A stretch of DNA of 37,938 nt from Opitutales bacterium (GCA_022361075.1 JAKSBQ010000329.1:1-37938), one strand, 5' to 3'. Shown: positions 24,166 to 33,134, counted from the stretch's first letter. Notes: generated by a model from the sequence alone, not told the origin. Program-made: numbers and translations.

Positions 24166-26192
24166 GTATTTTTGACATCATATTTCAGGAAAAATGGTGG
24201 CTTTACTCATCGCTACCGATTTTGGCCATCACCGGCTGGCTTTTTTACAATGGCTACCGCCGTCGCTCCGCAATTCTGAATTCGGTAATCACCTCACGCC
24301 TGAAAATACCGTTCACTCAGCAGATATCCGGTCCTCGACGCAGTCTGAAGCGGATTCTGATGATGATAGCCGTGTTGCTTTTGGTTTTGGCAATCGCCCG
24401 TCCTCAGCTGGGGTATATTTGGGAAGAACAGCCAGAGCAAACTACGGACATTCTTTTTGCTCTCGACACCTCCCGCAGCATGTTAGCGCCTGACCTCCAA
24501 CCCAACCGTCTGTTCCGTGCCAAACTGGCGGTCGAAGACTTGGTTCAGGAGCTAGAAGCGGTGCGCGTCGGCCTAATTCCTTTTGCAGGTGACGCCTTTC
24601 TATGGTGCCCGCTCACTTACGACAGAGCAGCTTTTATAGACACTTTGAGGGACATTGACACCACGATCATCCCATCTGGTGGCACAAACCTCTTGTCAGC
24701 GGTTGAAACAGCAGAAAACGCGTTTCCCGAAGATCTCAACACAACCAAAATCATGGTTTTGATTACCGATGGTGAAAACCTTGCGGGATCTATTGAAAAC
24801 CGTCTCACCGGGATCGCGCAACGGGGCTGGACCATTCACACGATCGGAATCGGTACGGAGGAAGGTGAATTGATTCCCATCACCAAAGAAGATGGCAGCA
24901 CTGGCTTCGTAACCGATGCAGAGGGCAACATTGTCAAAACCAAACTAGACGAAGCTACCCTGAAACTCATCGCGGAAAAGACAGGAGGTAGCTATCAAAA
25001 CCTCGGAACCACTGGAGAAGGATTGAACGAACTCTTTGAAAACTACATCAGACCTGGTCTTGAAACGAGAGAGTCTGCTCGACTCAGAAAGATCCCAATC
25101 GATCGTTACCGTTGGCTTGTTTTTGTGATCATTGGCCTACTAATTTTCGAACTGTTTCTTAATGACAGAAGATCATCTGCGAAATTAAAACAAAACTTTT
25201 CAACGACACTGACCGCATCAATATTCTTCCTCGGATTCAGTCTGACCGAAATCGATGCATCTACCCAACGCAAAGCCCAAAAAGCCTTCGACGAAGGGAT
25301 TTACGATGAGGCGGAGTCACTTTACCTCGAGGCTGCACCCAAATCCCCAAAAGACCATGTTTTCAGCTACAACGCAGGAGTGAGCGCACTTAACGCCGGG
25401 AATTACGAATCTGCAAAAAATGCGTTAACTCAATCCACTCTCTCTGAAGACCTTTCCATTCAGGGGAAATCTTACTTCAATTTGGGCAATGCACACTACC
25501 AACTCGGACGCCAAGTCCTAGATTCTCAACCTCAGGAAACTGTTAAAGCCTGGGAGGCTTCCATTGAGAACTATGAAAGTTGCCTCGCCCTCGATCCTGA
25601 AAATGTAGACGCAATCAAAAATCGTGACGAAGTAAAACGCTTACTCGAGAAATTAAAGGAATTGCTTCAGCAACAAAATCAGGACCAACAGAATTCTGAC
25701 GACAATCAACAGCAGGATCAAAATCAACAAAACGACCAGCAAAACCAGGATTCCTCCTCCCAAGATAATCAATCGTCAGAAGATCAGAATCAAGAGCAAC
25801 AAAACTCAGATCAATCCCGACAAAATCAGAACGAGAATCAGCAGGAGCAAAACTCTGAGCAACAACCAGAGTCTTCTGAATCGGAAGAAAATGAAGCTGA
25901 AAGCTCTCCCGAAAACCATCAGGAAAATTCAGAGCAAAAACAGGACCAAGAAGAACCTCAACCACAAGAACAAGAATCCGACCAGAAGGAATCCGAAAAA
26001 CCAGCTCCACAAAAACAAGAGCAAGCCCCTCAGCCTAAACCCGCAGCGGCAAGTGAGGCTGAAAAAGAGGCTCAAAAGGAAGAAGCGCTTCGGTTGCTCG
26101 AATCCCTAAAGGACGAAGATGGTGATTTTAAGGAGTTGTATTTCAAATTGCAAAACCCCGAAACTCAGGAACAAACTGACAAAGATTGGTAA
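24162..26192 (+). CDS. BatB-BatC fusion: VWA domain plus TPR and Gln-rich tail
   Basis: A 676-residue protein combining two Bat components. Residues 1-345 are BatB-like: two N-terminal membrane helices, VWA domain with DTSRS (102-106) and MVLITDGENLAGS, and a membrane helix near 315-335. Residues 350-372 form a further hydrophobic segment, followed by TPR repeats (about 370-500; for example KSYFNLGNAHYQLG and SCLALDPENVDAIKNRDEV) as in BatC. Residues 500-650 are very rich in Gln, Asn, Ser, Glu and Pro, then a short conserved end (RLLESLKDEDGDFKELYF). BatC tails of this kind are known to be low-complexity. TPRs probably face the periplasm and bind other Bat proteins (inference). The stop codon is 8 bases before the chosen batD start. 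Confidence 0.9.
   Translation: MSIFDIIFQEKWWLYSSLPILAITGWLFYNGYRRRSAILNSVITSRLKIPFTQQISGPRRSLKRILMMIAVLLLVLAIARPQLGYIWEEQPEQTTDILFALDTSRSMLAPDLQPNRLFRAKLAVEDLVQELEAVRVGLIPFAGDAFLWCPLTYDRAAFIDTLRDIDTTIIPSGGTNLLSAVETAENAFPEDLNTTKIMVLITDGENLAGSIENRLTGIAQRGWTIHTIGIGTEEGELIPITKEDGSTGFVTDAEGNIVKTKLDEATLKLIAEKTGGSYQNLGTTGEGLNELFENYIRPGLETRESARLRKIPIDRYRWLVFVIIGLLIFELFLNDRRSSAKLKQNFSTTLTASIFFLGFSLTEIDASTQRKAQKAFDEGIYDEAESLYLEAAPKSPKDHVFSYNAGVSALNAGNYESAKNALTQSTLSEDLSIQGKSYFNLGNAHYQLGRQVLDSQPQETVKAWEASIENYESCLALDPENVDAIKNRDEVKRLLEKLKELLQQQNQDQQNSDDNQQQDQNQQNDQQNQDSSSQDNQSSEDQNQEQQNSDQSRQNQNENQQEQNSEQQPESSESEENEAESSPENHQENSEQKQDQEEPQPQEQESDQKESEKPAPQKQEQAPQPKPAAASEAEKEAQKEEALRLLESLKDEDGDFKELYFKLQNPETQEQTDKDW
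25660..26080 (+). repeat. Gln/Asn/Ser/Glu-coding low-complexity tract
   Basis: About 420 bases of CAA/CAG/AAT/GAA/TCT-rich sequence encode an almost uninterrupted Q/N/S/E/P tract in the BatB-BatC fusion. There is no regular repeat unit. The tract is likely disordered and prone to length change. Confidence 0.8.
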
Positions 26193-26200
26193 CTGAAGCT

Positions 26201-27931
26201 ATGTCATTCCACTTTCCAACAAGAATAATGATTCAAGCGCTCACATCTCTGAGATCGATGAGTGTTTTTGCTTCCGTTCTCTTAACGGGACTCGTCCATG
26301 CAGAGCCAGTCCAGGTCACATTGTCTAGTAGAACGATTCCGCTAGGTGGATCTGCCTTCCTCAACATCAACATTCAAGGAGGGGGTGATGTTGAAATCGA
26401 ACCGCCAGTGGTCGATGGTTTGATCATCCGGGAATCTGGTAAATCGAGTAACATGACCATTGTGAATGGGAAATTCTCGCGCACTGCGAGTTACCGATAC
26501 ACCATTTTAGCAGAAAAGGAGGGAAATATTCAGATCCCCGAATTCAAAATCACCATTGACGGAGAGACCTCCTATTCCGAACCGATTGATGTGGTAGTTT
26601 CTAAATCAGCTACTACCGCTTCCCGAGGCAACCAGGGCTCGACAACCAATACCGGTCAACAAACGAGAACCCTCACAGCCGATCAAATCAAACAGTTCGC
26701 TTTTATTGAACTCGAAGCCGACAAAACAAAAGCTTACATCGGCGAGAAGGTTCCGCTGAAAGTGAGCCTTTACCTCAATCAACAGGTCAATTTCAATCAG
26801 CTGGAAGCCCCTCCCACAGTCCAGAATGATGCTCTGATTATTCCTCCACTGGCTGGAAAAGAGTTCGAACGGGATGTCGTTCAAAAAAATGGCTACCTCT
26901 ATAATGTCCTCTCTTGGGATGTGCATTTCTCTCCTACAAAAGAAGAATCTACCACGTTAGAATCTTCGCTAGAATTAACCCTTCTACTCAGGGCGAGGAG
27001 GGATTCACGCTCAATGTCCCGGAGTATTTTTGATAACGACTTCTTTTCACCCTCTTACCAGCATGTTCCCATCATCGCGACCTCCAACAAAGTGGAGCTA
27101 GAGTTGCTCTCACTCCCAAAACCATCACCCGAATCATTTAATGGAGCAATCGGCTCCTTTGACATAAGCCTCAACGCCCAACCTACTGAACTTGAAGTTG
27201 GAGACCCAATCACGGTTACCATTGAAATTGAGGGGGAAGGCAATTTTGACAGAGTTTCCGTCGAAGGTCTTCCCAAAAGTGACCTCCTTAAAACTTACGA
27301 ACCAGAGGAATCTTTCGAATCGACCAATAAATCAAATACTTCCGGTAAAAAAACCTTCAAACAAGCGGTAATCCCGACCAACACTGAATTCAAAACACTA
27401 CCGGAGCTAGAATTCACCTACTTCGATCCACGGGAGAGTAATTATGTAACAGTCAGAACTCCTCCCGTATCATTGGCAATCCAAGGAGAGGTTCCAGATT
27501 CGAGCGACAACCCTGGGAGTCCCGCTTTGGTAACTTCTAAAGAATCCGAAGAGGACCGCATCATCGATCATGAAGGCCTCATAGGCATCGCGGTCACACT
27601 TCAAAAACCTGGCCGGGCCATTCAAGCAATGCCCTACCGAAAAGGTTATTTGATCGCGATGGGGATGACTCCTCTTTCACTGATCACGCTGATTGTTTTG
27701 CTTTCGGTTCTTCGCGAGAACTTAGCCGATGAGAAATCCAGATCGCTAAAATCTCAAAATAAGATTGCTCACAAACACCTTCAGGAGCTTTCCAGACACA
27801 TCAAACACAACGACGTTGAGGGATTCTTAGATGAAGCTGCCGCCTATTCCAAATTACTGGCTTCGATCCTTCTAAATACAAACGCAGGTGCCATCACCTC
27901 TGCGGACATTCAAAACAAGGTGCCTGACTAA
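26201..27931 (+). CDS. batD: BatD-family protein, ending at an in-frame TAA that probably truncates it
   Basis: A BatD-type protein of 576 residues from ATG 26201 (a TTG at 26186 and an ATG at 26228 are alternatives). A signal peptide ends LVHA before EPVQVTLSSRTIPLGG, the typical BatD start; several beta-sandwich domains follow (for example GDVEIEPPVVDGLIIRESG and the repeated EVGDPITVTIEIEGEGNFDRV). Then come a membrane helix (LIAMGMTPLSLITLIVLLSVL) and a helical C-terminal cytosolic part (HKHLQELSRHIKHNDVEGFL). BatD proteins probably scaffold BatA/BatB in the periplasm. The frame does not really end here: after TAA (27929-27931) it stays open for 46 codons to TGA at 28070, which overlaps the batE start. 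The missing end carries the last helices, so this allele is shortened, misread or read through. Confidence 0.88.
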   Translation: MSFHFPTRIMIQALTSLRSMSVFASVLLTGLVHAEPVQVTLSSRTIPLGGSAFLNINIQGGGDVEIEPPVVDGLIIRESGKSSNMTIVNGKFSRTASYRYTILAEKEGNIQIPEFKITIDGETSYSEPIDVVVSKSATTASRGNQGSTTNTGQQTRTLTADQIKQFAFIELEADKTKAYIGEKVPLKVSLYLNQQVNFNQLEAPPTVQNDALIIPPLAGKEFERDVVQKNGYLYNVLSWDVHFSPTKEESTTLESSLELTLLLRARRDSRSMSRSIFDNDFFSPSYQHVPIIATSNKVELELLSLPKPSPESFNGAIGSFDISLNAQPTELEVGDPITVTIEIEGEGNFDRVSVEGLPKSDLLKTYEPEESFESTNKSNTSGKKTFKQAVIPTNTEFKTLPELEFTYFDPRESNYVTVRTPPVSLAIQGEVPDSSDNPGSPALVTSKESEEDRIIDHEGLIGIAVTLQKPGRAIQAMPYRKGYLIAMGMTPLSLITLIVLLSVLRENLADEKSRSLKSQNKIAHKHLQELSRHIKHNDVEGFLDEAAAYSKLLASILLNTNAGAITSADIQNKVPD

Positions 27932-28072
27932 TTTCCCAACATCGTAAACTTACTGAAACTTCAGGAAATGAAGCAATACGCGGGATCCACTCAGCAGGAC
28001 ATAGACATAAAATCACAACACGAGGCTCTTACATCTGAGTGGAAAAAACTACAGGCAAAAGGTCAGCAGTGA
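27932..28072 (+). pseudogene. Severed C-terminal end of batD
   Basis: In exact frame with batD, 46 codons after the TAA encode FPNIVNLLKLQEMKQYAGS and then a Gln/Lys-rich helical end (HEALTSEWKKLQAKGQQ) before TGA 28070-28072. The LLKLQEMKQYAGS segment resembles the final helix of BatD/DUF4381-type C-terminal domains. The TGA overlaps the GTG of batE (GTGA), the same overlap style used elsewhere in this operon, which supports 28072 as the ancestral batD end. Confidence 0.65.
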
Positions 28073-28854
28073 AACATTTGAGAAGTATTTTTATTTTGAT
28101 CCAACTCTGCATATTCCTGCAGGTACTTGTTGGATCCGATGAGGAGGAATATCAGCAACAACGTTTGTTTAGAGAAGCAAATACAGCCTACGCTGAGGCA
28201 AAAGATTATGAAACAGCCATTAAAATATACAACGAACTTCTTGAAAGAAGAGGCCCATCTGTCGAGCTCTACCAAAACCTGGGCAATTCGCACTATAAAT
28301 TGAAAAATTGGGGCTTAAGCCGCCTTAATGTTGAGAGAGCATTAGTTTTGGAACCCAACCATCCTGATTTACTTAATAACCTCGGAGTCCTACTTGCTCA
28401 AATTGGTATTGAACCGAAAACACTCTCACCTGTCCAAAAGCTTTTGACCAAATTCCATCCAAACGTATGGTTCTTCGCGTCTTGGGTAACACTTTCCTTC
28501 CCTCTCTTTTATCTCTTGTTGCGGATTCTGATCAATTTTCGTTCCCCTCCTAACCAATTAGAATGGAAGTCGCATAAAGGTTTAGTTTTAGCGGGAATCG
28601 TATTTTTTGTACTACTGTTCACAGCAGCGAGACTCTCTTCCACAAGGCAAAACGCAGGAATTGTGATCGCGGATGAAATTCCCCTGAAACAGTCACCTTT
28701 CGAAAAAGCCACCGATGTCTATGAAACCTACAATGGCGAGCTACTGAACATCTTGGAGGAACATGACAACTATTACTTCTGCTCTGTTCCAGGTCTTGAA
28801 AATCAGCGAGGCTGGATCCCTTCATCTAGCTTCACTCCTATCCTATTTGAGTAG
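28069..28854 (+). CDS. batE: BatE-like protein: TPR repeats, two membrane helices, SH3-type domain
   Basis: A 261-residue protein. I chose GTG 28069 over the upstream GTG 28039 because it makes a four-base overlap with the restored batD frame and leaves a normal signal sequence (MKHLRSIFILIQLCIFLQVLVGS). TPR-like repeats occupy about 25-120 (ANTAYAEAKDYETAIKIYNELL and VELYQNLGNSHYKLKNW). Two membrane helices follow (WFFASWVTLSFPLFYLLL and GLVLAGIVFFVLLFTAA), then a small bacterial SH3-like domain (about 195-258: IVIADEIPLKQSPF, NGELLNILEEHDNYYFCSV, RGWIPSSSF). This is the BatE layout. It closes the operon; a weak hairpin at 28947-28970 may end transcription. Confidence 0.88.
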   Translation: MKHLRSIFILIQLCIFLQVLVGSDEEEYQQQRLFREANTAYAEAKDYETAIKIYNELLERRGPSVELYQNLGNSHYKLKNWGLSRLNVERALVLEPNHPDLLNNLGVLLAQIGIEPKTLSPVQKLLTKFHPNVWFFASWVTLSFPLFYLLLRILINFRSPPNQLEWKSHKGLVLAGIVFFVLLFTAARLSSTRQNAGIVIADEIPLKQSPFEKATDVYETYNGELLNILEEHDNYYFCSVPGLENQRGWIPSSSFTPILFE

Positions 28855-29245
28855 AATTTATTTCTATATACTTTTACAAATCAGTCATAAGAAAGATTTA
28901 TAGTCATTAAATATGGAATCTAATTAGACTTCTCTTGATTGATAATAAACCCTTACAAACACTGGGGTTTCTTAAAAAAAGCAAAAAGGATCATCCTTTA
29001 AGGGTTAAATAGACATTGTAAAGCTCTTGTAACTACACTTTTTACAATTTGTAAAAATAGAGAATTTGTAGGTTTTTTGGTAAAGTAAAACTAAAATACC
29101 TCTGAGAAGGTTGAAATTATATCTAGTATTCCGTTTACTATAGGCACTTGATGATAGTTGTTTTTAACAGAGGTTTATACTCAGAATAATTTACTTGATT
29201 TTTACATTTTAAGTATCGTATAAATACGGTGCTTTTTCTCTCGCT
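28855..29245. other. AT-rich intergenic control region with TTGTAA repeats
   Basis: This 391-base gap is markedly more AT-rich than its neighbours and holds no plausible gene. It contains at least six TTGTAA/TTACAA hexamers between about 28869 and 29056. A 19-base perfect inverted repeat, TTTTTACA-ATT-TGTAAAAA, lies at 29039-29057, and a near-perfect palindrome AAAGGATCATCCTTT at 28985-28999. AAACCC/GGGTTT at 28947-28970 could act as a weak terminator for the bat operon. The promoter for the pilin cassette lies at its right end. Confidence 0.6.
29195..29224 (+). promoter_or_regulatory. Probable promoter of the pilin cassette
   Basis: TTGATT (29195-29200) and TATAAA (29219-29224) are separated by 18 bases. 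Transcription would start near 29231, leaving a leader of only about 15 bases before ATG 29246, without a Shine-Dalgarno sequence. Confidence 0.5.
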
Positions 29246-29794
29246 ATGCTTCAAAATCGACGACAGAGTCGGAAGCAAGGGTTTACCCTTGTGGAAATGA
29301 TGGTCGGATTGACGCTCCTTGGGGTGTTCATGACGGGCATTTTTGGTTCTGTCCGCTTATCGACTCTCATCTCAGAATCTACCATTTACGACAATACCGC
29401 TATGTTGGTTGCTCAGAGTCATTTGGAGCAAATCAAGAGTCTGCCATACGAAGAAGTCCTCCTCGCGTCACAAGATCCTTCAAATGTTACCCTAAAGGCG
29501 ATTAACCCGTATTACGATGACCAACTCAACATGACCGTTCAGGACGCTCCATTGAGCTTGGATCCCTCCCAACAACCCAACCAAAGAACAGTTAAATTAA
29601 CAGCCAGGGGTGATGGAAACAACTCAAGTATCGACATGCCTGTAAATATGACGGTTACCGTTGTAGATAAAAACACAGGAACGAACCCAGTTGAAGCTCT
29701 TGAGATTAAGATCGTTTACTCTTACCAACTTCCAGACGTGATGGGAGGAAATTGGGTGACCAAACAAGTCCAAACAATAAGAGCGAGGATTTGA
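29246..29794 (+). CDS. PilV-like minor prepilin
   Basis: A 182-residue protein with a class III leader, MLQNRRQSRKQG, followed by FTLVEMMVGLTLLGVFMTGIFG: Gly(-1), Phe(+1) and Glu(+5) are all in place for prepilin peptidase. The helix continues as SVRLSTLISESTIYDNTAMLVAQSHLEQIKSLPYEEV, in which the LAQSxxEQIKSLPY-type sequence is typical of PilV/GspI-like minor pilins. The remainder is a small beta domain ending NWVTKQVQTIRARI. Such proteins initiate pilus or pseudopilus assembly at the tip. It heads a four-gene plus-strand cassette; its stop lies two bases before the next start. Confidence 0.82.
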   Translation: MLQNRRQSRKQGFTLVEMMVGLTLLGVFMTGIFGSVRLSTLISESTIYDNTAMLVAQSHLEQIKSLPYEEVLLASQDPSNVTLKAINPYYDDQLNMTVQDAPLSLDPSQQPNQRTVKLTARGDGNNSSIDMPVNMTVTVVDKNTGTNPVEALEIKIVYSYQLPDVMGGNWVTKQVQTIRARI

Positions 29795-29796
29795 GG

Positions 29797-30483
29797 ATGA
29801 AGGTGAACCATACAAGGAAATTTAAGCGGAAAAGTGGTTTAAGTTTGGTCGAAATTATGTTCGCAATCTCAATTCTTGGCGTTGTGGTCGCTGGTGTGAT
29901 GCCGATGTACGTGCAGTCCTCAAAGATCCTAATGTCAGCCGACACTAAACTGGACGTAAATGACGAGATTCGAAAAACTACGGATCAGATGGTCGCAGAA
30001 GCGAGAGAAGCAGATGCATTCCTGTTGTATGATAATTACAAAGGCGCCTGGATCGATGGCGATTTCGTGAATTTTCGAAGTGATGCATTTCATGGCCTCG
30101 GCCGGCTAAGGGATGGAGAATCGGGCAAATTTCTAGTGTTATTGTTTTACGGTGTAGATCCCTATCCAGACGATTCTACCCCAGCTCCGATCGAAAAGAT
30201 TATCGGGATCTATCTAGACGCAGACGAAACACAAGACACTGGACCCGTGCGAATGTTCCTGGACGAAGACCTCGACAGTGAACTAGCAATTGAAGAAAAC
30301 CTCCCTTCGGTTTCCAAAATGGGGACGCATGACATTATCATTGATGAAATGACCGGTCTATTGGATGAGGATATATTTTATAACTTCGGCGGGAGCTCAA
30401 TTATGCTCAGTGGAAAGATAAAGGAGTCTAACGGTTCTCAAATCGAAACGAACCTATACAATTTTACGGTAACTCCTCGGTAA
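29797..30483 (+). CDS. PilW/GspJ-like minor prepilin
   Basis: A 228-residue protein; the ATG at 29797 was chosen because GAGG at 29785-29788 lies eight bases upstream and a typical basic leader follows (MKVNHTRKFKRKSG). The next residues LSLVEIMFAISILGVVVAGVMP give Gly(-1), Leu(+1) and Glu(+5); Leu at +1 instead of Phe is less common but accepted. The body includes NDEIRKTTDQMVAEAREADAFLLYD, like the second half of the alpha1 helix of PilW/GspJ proteins, and an acidic beta-rich domain with several DED/DAD segments that could bind calcium (inference). Starts two bases after the PilV-like stop, so it is probably coupled with it. Confidence 0.75.
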   Translation: MKVNHTRKFKRKSGLSLVEIMFAISILGVVVAGVMPMYVQSSKILMSADTKLDVNDEIRKTTDQMVAEAREADAFLLYDNYKGAWIDGDFVNFRSDAFHGLGRLRDGESGKFLVLLFYGVDPYPDDSTPAPIEKIIGIYLDADETQDTGPVRMFLDEDLDSELAIEENLPSVSKMGTHDIIIDEMTGLLDEDIFYNFGGSSIMLSGKIKESNGSQIETNLYNFTVTPR

Positions 30484-30509
30484 CCGACGACTGGAAAGGA
30501 ATTATCACC

Positions 30510-33074
30510 ATGCGTATTCGGAATAGTTTTAAGAAAAAACAAATGCCCTATCTCCGAAAAAAAGGTTCGGCGATAGTCATGGTGATGATTTTGAGTATCG
30601 CACTCTTAGTTATTCTCTCATCCCAACTTAATCGAGGCGTAACGTCCAAGAAGCTTAATTTATCAAACGCAATCATGTACGAGGCCAAAAATGCGGCCGA
30701 ATCCTACGCAGAGTATGGATGCGCAGATGTTGCCACTAGATTTCGCACCAAAACTTCTTTTCCACGCAATGAGTTAAAAAACAATCCAATTTACGTTCCA
30801 AGTTCCTCAACTTCATTTTACAGTGGAAGTAATATGGACCTCAACAAAACTGAAGTTAAAGGGGGACAAATTGAAGACGGATACTGGATCTATTTGGATG
30901 AGGACGATCCTCGATGGGAATTTGATCCACTCAAAGGAAAACGTATCTTTGTTCGAGATATTCAGATCTACGCCAAAGCTACTGCCAAAACCCAACAACT
31001 GAACAACCGTGAGTCTGTAGCATATGTCCAACAAACGCTACAGGTAAGAGATTCCCCACTCTTTTCGAATGCGATCTTTTATAATCTGGACCTAGAGCTC
31101 AACCCTGGCCCAAACATGGACGTCTATGGTACCGTTCACACAAACAAAGATATTTGGGTAGGCGTAAACAATGGCAGTTACTTAAAATTTCATGAACCCG
31201 TATCAGCCACAGGGAAGTTCTACCATGGCGACAAGGAGGATCAAAACTCCAACCCTCACCGTTCAGGACTTAGAGGTGACGTTTACATCGCGGATGCCGG
31301 GGGCACGTTTCAGCCCGTAAAACTGGGTGGCACCGGAGCAAATGACAACGACTGGCTCGACTCCAAACATGCAAACTGGAGAGAGCTGTCTTCTCAAACC
31401 TGGGATGGAAACGTGCAAGACCAATCTCACAACGTTCCGTCCTATAACGCTGCAGGAATCGCAGATCATGTTCCGGATGATCCTAACACCTACACTTCTG
31501 AGTTGGAAAACCACGCGTATGCGATCATCGAACCCATTTTACACTCATCGCACCCAGACGTTAAAGACGCTGCGGTTCGAAATCAAAAAATGATGGCAAA
31601 AGCAGGCCTCATTTTCAGAGTTGAGAAAGACACAACCACCGACACAGGATTTCGAGTGAGAGCCTATAAGTGGGCCCGCCAAAACTCCAGTGTTCCAGTA
31701 AACACACTCGAACCTTTCGACGGCAATCTCACTGTCGACGCTCAGGGAAACCCAACTTTAGTCGAGATCCAGATTCCTGATCCAGCAATCGCTGGTGTCT
31801 CTGTTTCACACCCACTTATCGGTGCAGCTAATCCTAACATCACAAGAGTGGACAATACGGGATTCACAGACAATATCCCACAACCTGAATTCTATGAAGA
31901 AGATGGTAGTGGTAAGGTAGACCGCGGTCTATACGATCACCGGCAAGACATCGAGATGAGTCTCGTTACTCTCGATGTAGAAGTGCTCCGTCAGGTCGTA
32001 GATGACAACGCGAATCCTGTTGGAACAAATCTTGGTGATGAATATTGGAAAGATCCCGACACCAACTCAATTACTTATTCACCAACTACCGATTGGAATG
32101 GGGTTGTTTATATCGAATTTCCGTTGGAGGACGATTCAGGAGGAGCTGCAGATAAGATTGTTCGAGCAGATCCAGACACTCAGATCGAGTATGAAGAAAC
32201 AACAACTGATGAGAGTTATATCAACGTTGGAAACTACAACGGAGACTATGCCTGGAGTAGCTCTTACGGACGTTATGTCTCCAGATGGGAACGACCCGAT
32301 TGGTATGATGACTATCAATATTATTTTCGGTATGACTTGCAGACCACAACAACCACTCAAACCTTGACCAAAACAGTCCATCTGGGTCTCCAATTAATTA
32401 ACGGGGGGCTAATCCCATCGCCAACTTACATGAAAGATTCGGGGATGACCATCGCAACGAACGTTCCCATGTATGTGATCGATCATTACAACGCAGACGG
32501 TTCAGCACATACAAACGACGCCCAGGAAATTGAGCATAGTCATTACAGAAATTACAATGATGTTGCCTATGACGAGCCGCCTGCTGCACTGATGGCCGAT
32601 ACAATCACTCTTCTCTCCCGGCAGTGGAAACCCAATGTCAGCAATGGCAATCACCGATACTACAGCTCCGAATCCGACAAGTGGAACCGGAAGGTGAATA
32701 GCCAACGCCTTGAAGTTTCTGCGGCACTGGTAACTGGCATCACTCCTACCATACCAGAAGGAACCGTAATGTGGCCAAGTAATGGGGCCGGAAGTGGAGG
32801 TGCGATCAATTTACCCAGATTCCTTGAGCACTGGAATGGGAATACTGTAACCTTAAGAACATCCCTCATTGCACTTTTTGAAAGCGAAGTACACACCGAA
32901 CCCTATCACGACTACTTCAACCACTTCTATATTCCGCCCGTACGTGATTGGGGGTTCAATGAGAATTTTGACAACGGTGTTTTCCCTCCAGGCACACCGA
33001 ATGTGAGAACGTTCAGGAGAACCAAATTCCAGGATATTTCAGAAGCCGAATATACTGCTGGGACGGTGTTTTAA
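30510..33074 (+). CDS. Very large PilX/GspK-like pilin-tip protein
   Basis: An 854-residue protein preceded by AAAGGA about nine bases before ATG. The leader ends LRKKG and is followed by SAIVMVMILSIALLVILSS: a class III-like signal and helix without Glu(+5), as in PilX and GspK, which occupy the tip. AIMYEAKNAAESYAEYGC after the helix matches the PilX-type continuation. Around 180-230, IFYNLDLELNPGPNMDVYGTVHTNKDIWVG resembles the NGPVHSNGDI strands of long PilX-like proteins that precede a beta-helix-like body. The middle and C-terminal parts (about 240-854) are Asp/Asn/Tyr/Trp-rich with no family that I recognise, including a Tyr/Trp-dense patch near 570-610 followed by a Thr-rich stretch. 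Usual PilX proteins have 150-200 residues. It probably forms the exposed tip of a pilus or pseudopilus. Confidence 0.68.
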   Translation: MRIRNSFKKKQMPYLRKKGSAIVMVMILSIALLVILSSQLNRGVTSKKLNLSNAIMYEAKNAAESYAEYGCADVATRFRTKTSFPRNELKNNPIYVPSSSTSFYSGSNMDLNKTEVKGGQIEDGYWIYLDEDDPRWEFDPLKGKRIFVRDIQIYAKATAKTQQLNNRESVAYVQQTLQVRDSPLFSNAIFYNLDLELNPGPNMDVYGTVHTNKDIWVGVNNGSYLKFHEPVSATGKFYHGDKEDQNSNPHRSGLRGDVYIADAGGTFQPVKLGGTGANDNDWLDSKHANWRELSSQTWDGNVQDQSHNVPSYNAAGIADHVPDDPNTYTSELENHAYAIIEPILHSSHPDVKDAAVRNQKMMAKAGLIFRVEKDTTTDTGFRVRAYKWARQNSSVPVNTLEPFDGNLTVDAQGNPTLVEIQIPDPAIAGVSVSHPLIGAANPNITRVDNTGFTDNIPQPEFYEEDGSGKVDRGLYDHRQDIEMSLVTLDVEVLRQVVDDNANPVGTNLGDEYWKDPDTNSITYSPTTDWNGVVYIEFPLEDDSGGAADKIVRADPDTQIEYEETTTDESYINVGNYNGDYAWSSSYGRYVSRWERPDWYDDYQYYFRYDLQTTTTTQTLTKTVHLGLQLINGGLIPSPTYMKDSGMTIATNVPMYVIDHYNADGSAHTNDAQEIEHSHYRNYNDVAYDEPPAALMADTITLLSRQWKPNVSNGNHRYYSSESDKWNRKVNSQRLEVSAALVTGITPTIPEGTVMWPSNGAGSGGAINLPRFLEHWNGNTVTLRTSLIALFESEVHTEPYHDYFNHFYIPPVRDWGFNENFDNGVFPPGTPNVRTFRRTKFQDISEAEYTAGTVF

Positions 33075-33105
33075 TTGACGATTTAGTGGAATATCAGTTC
33101 GTCAA
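33075..33105 (+). repeat. Inverted repeat between the tip-like gene and the last cassette gene
   Basis: TTGACGA at 33075-33081 and TCGTCAA at 33099-33105 are perfect complements around a 17-base loop, starting directly after the stop codon of the 854-residue gene. No T-run follows. It may be an mRNA-stabilising hairpin or an operator. Confidence 0.4.
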
Positions 33106-33134
33106 AATAGCTAAATGCACCTTAATAAAATCTA

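Noticed and set aside
24770-24790. Possible fused or split gene boundary inside the BatB-BatC protein.
   Set aside because: The frame is continuous with no stop, and both parts match the expected order, so a natural fusion is the simpler reading.
28985-28999. AAAGGATCATCCTTT palindrome as an intrinsic terminator for the bat operon.
   Set aside because: The stem is AT-rich with a tiny loop and no following T-run; it is listed only as part of the control region.
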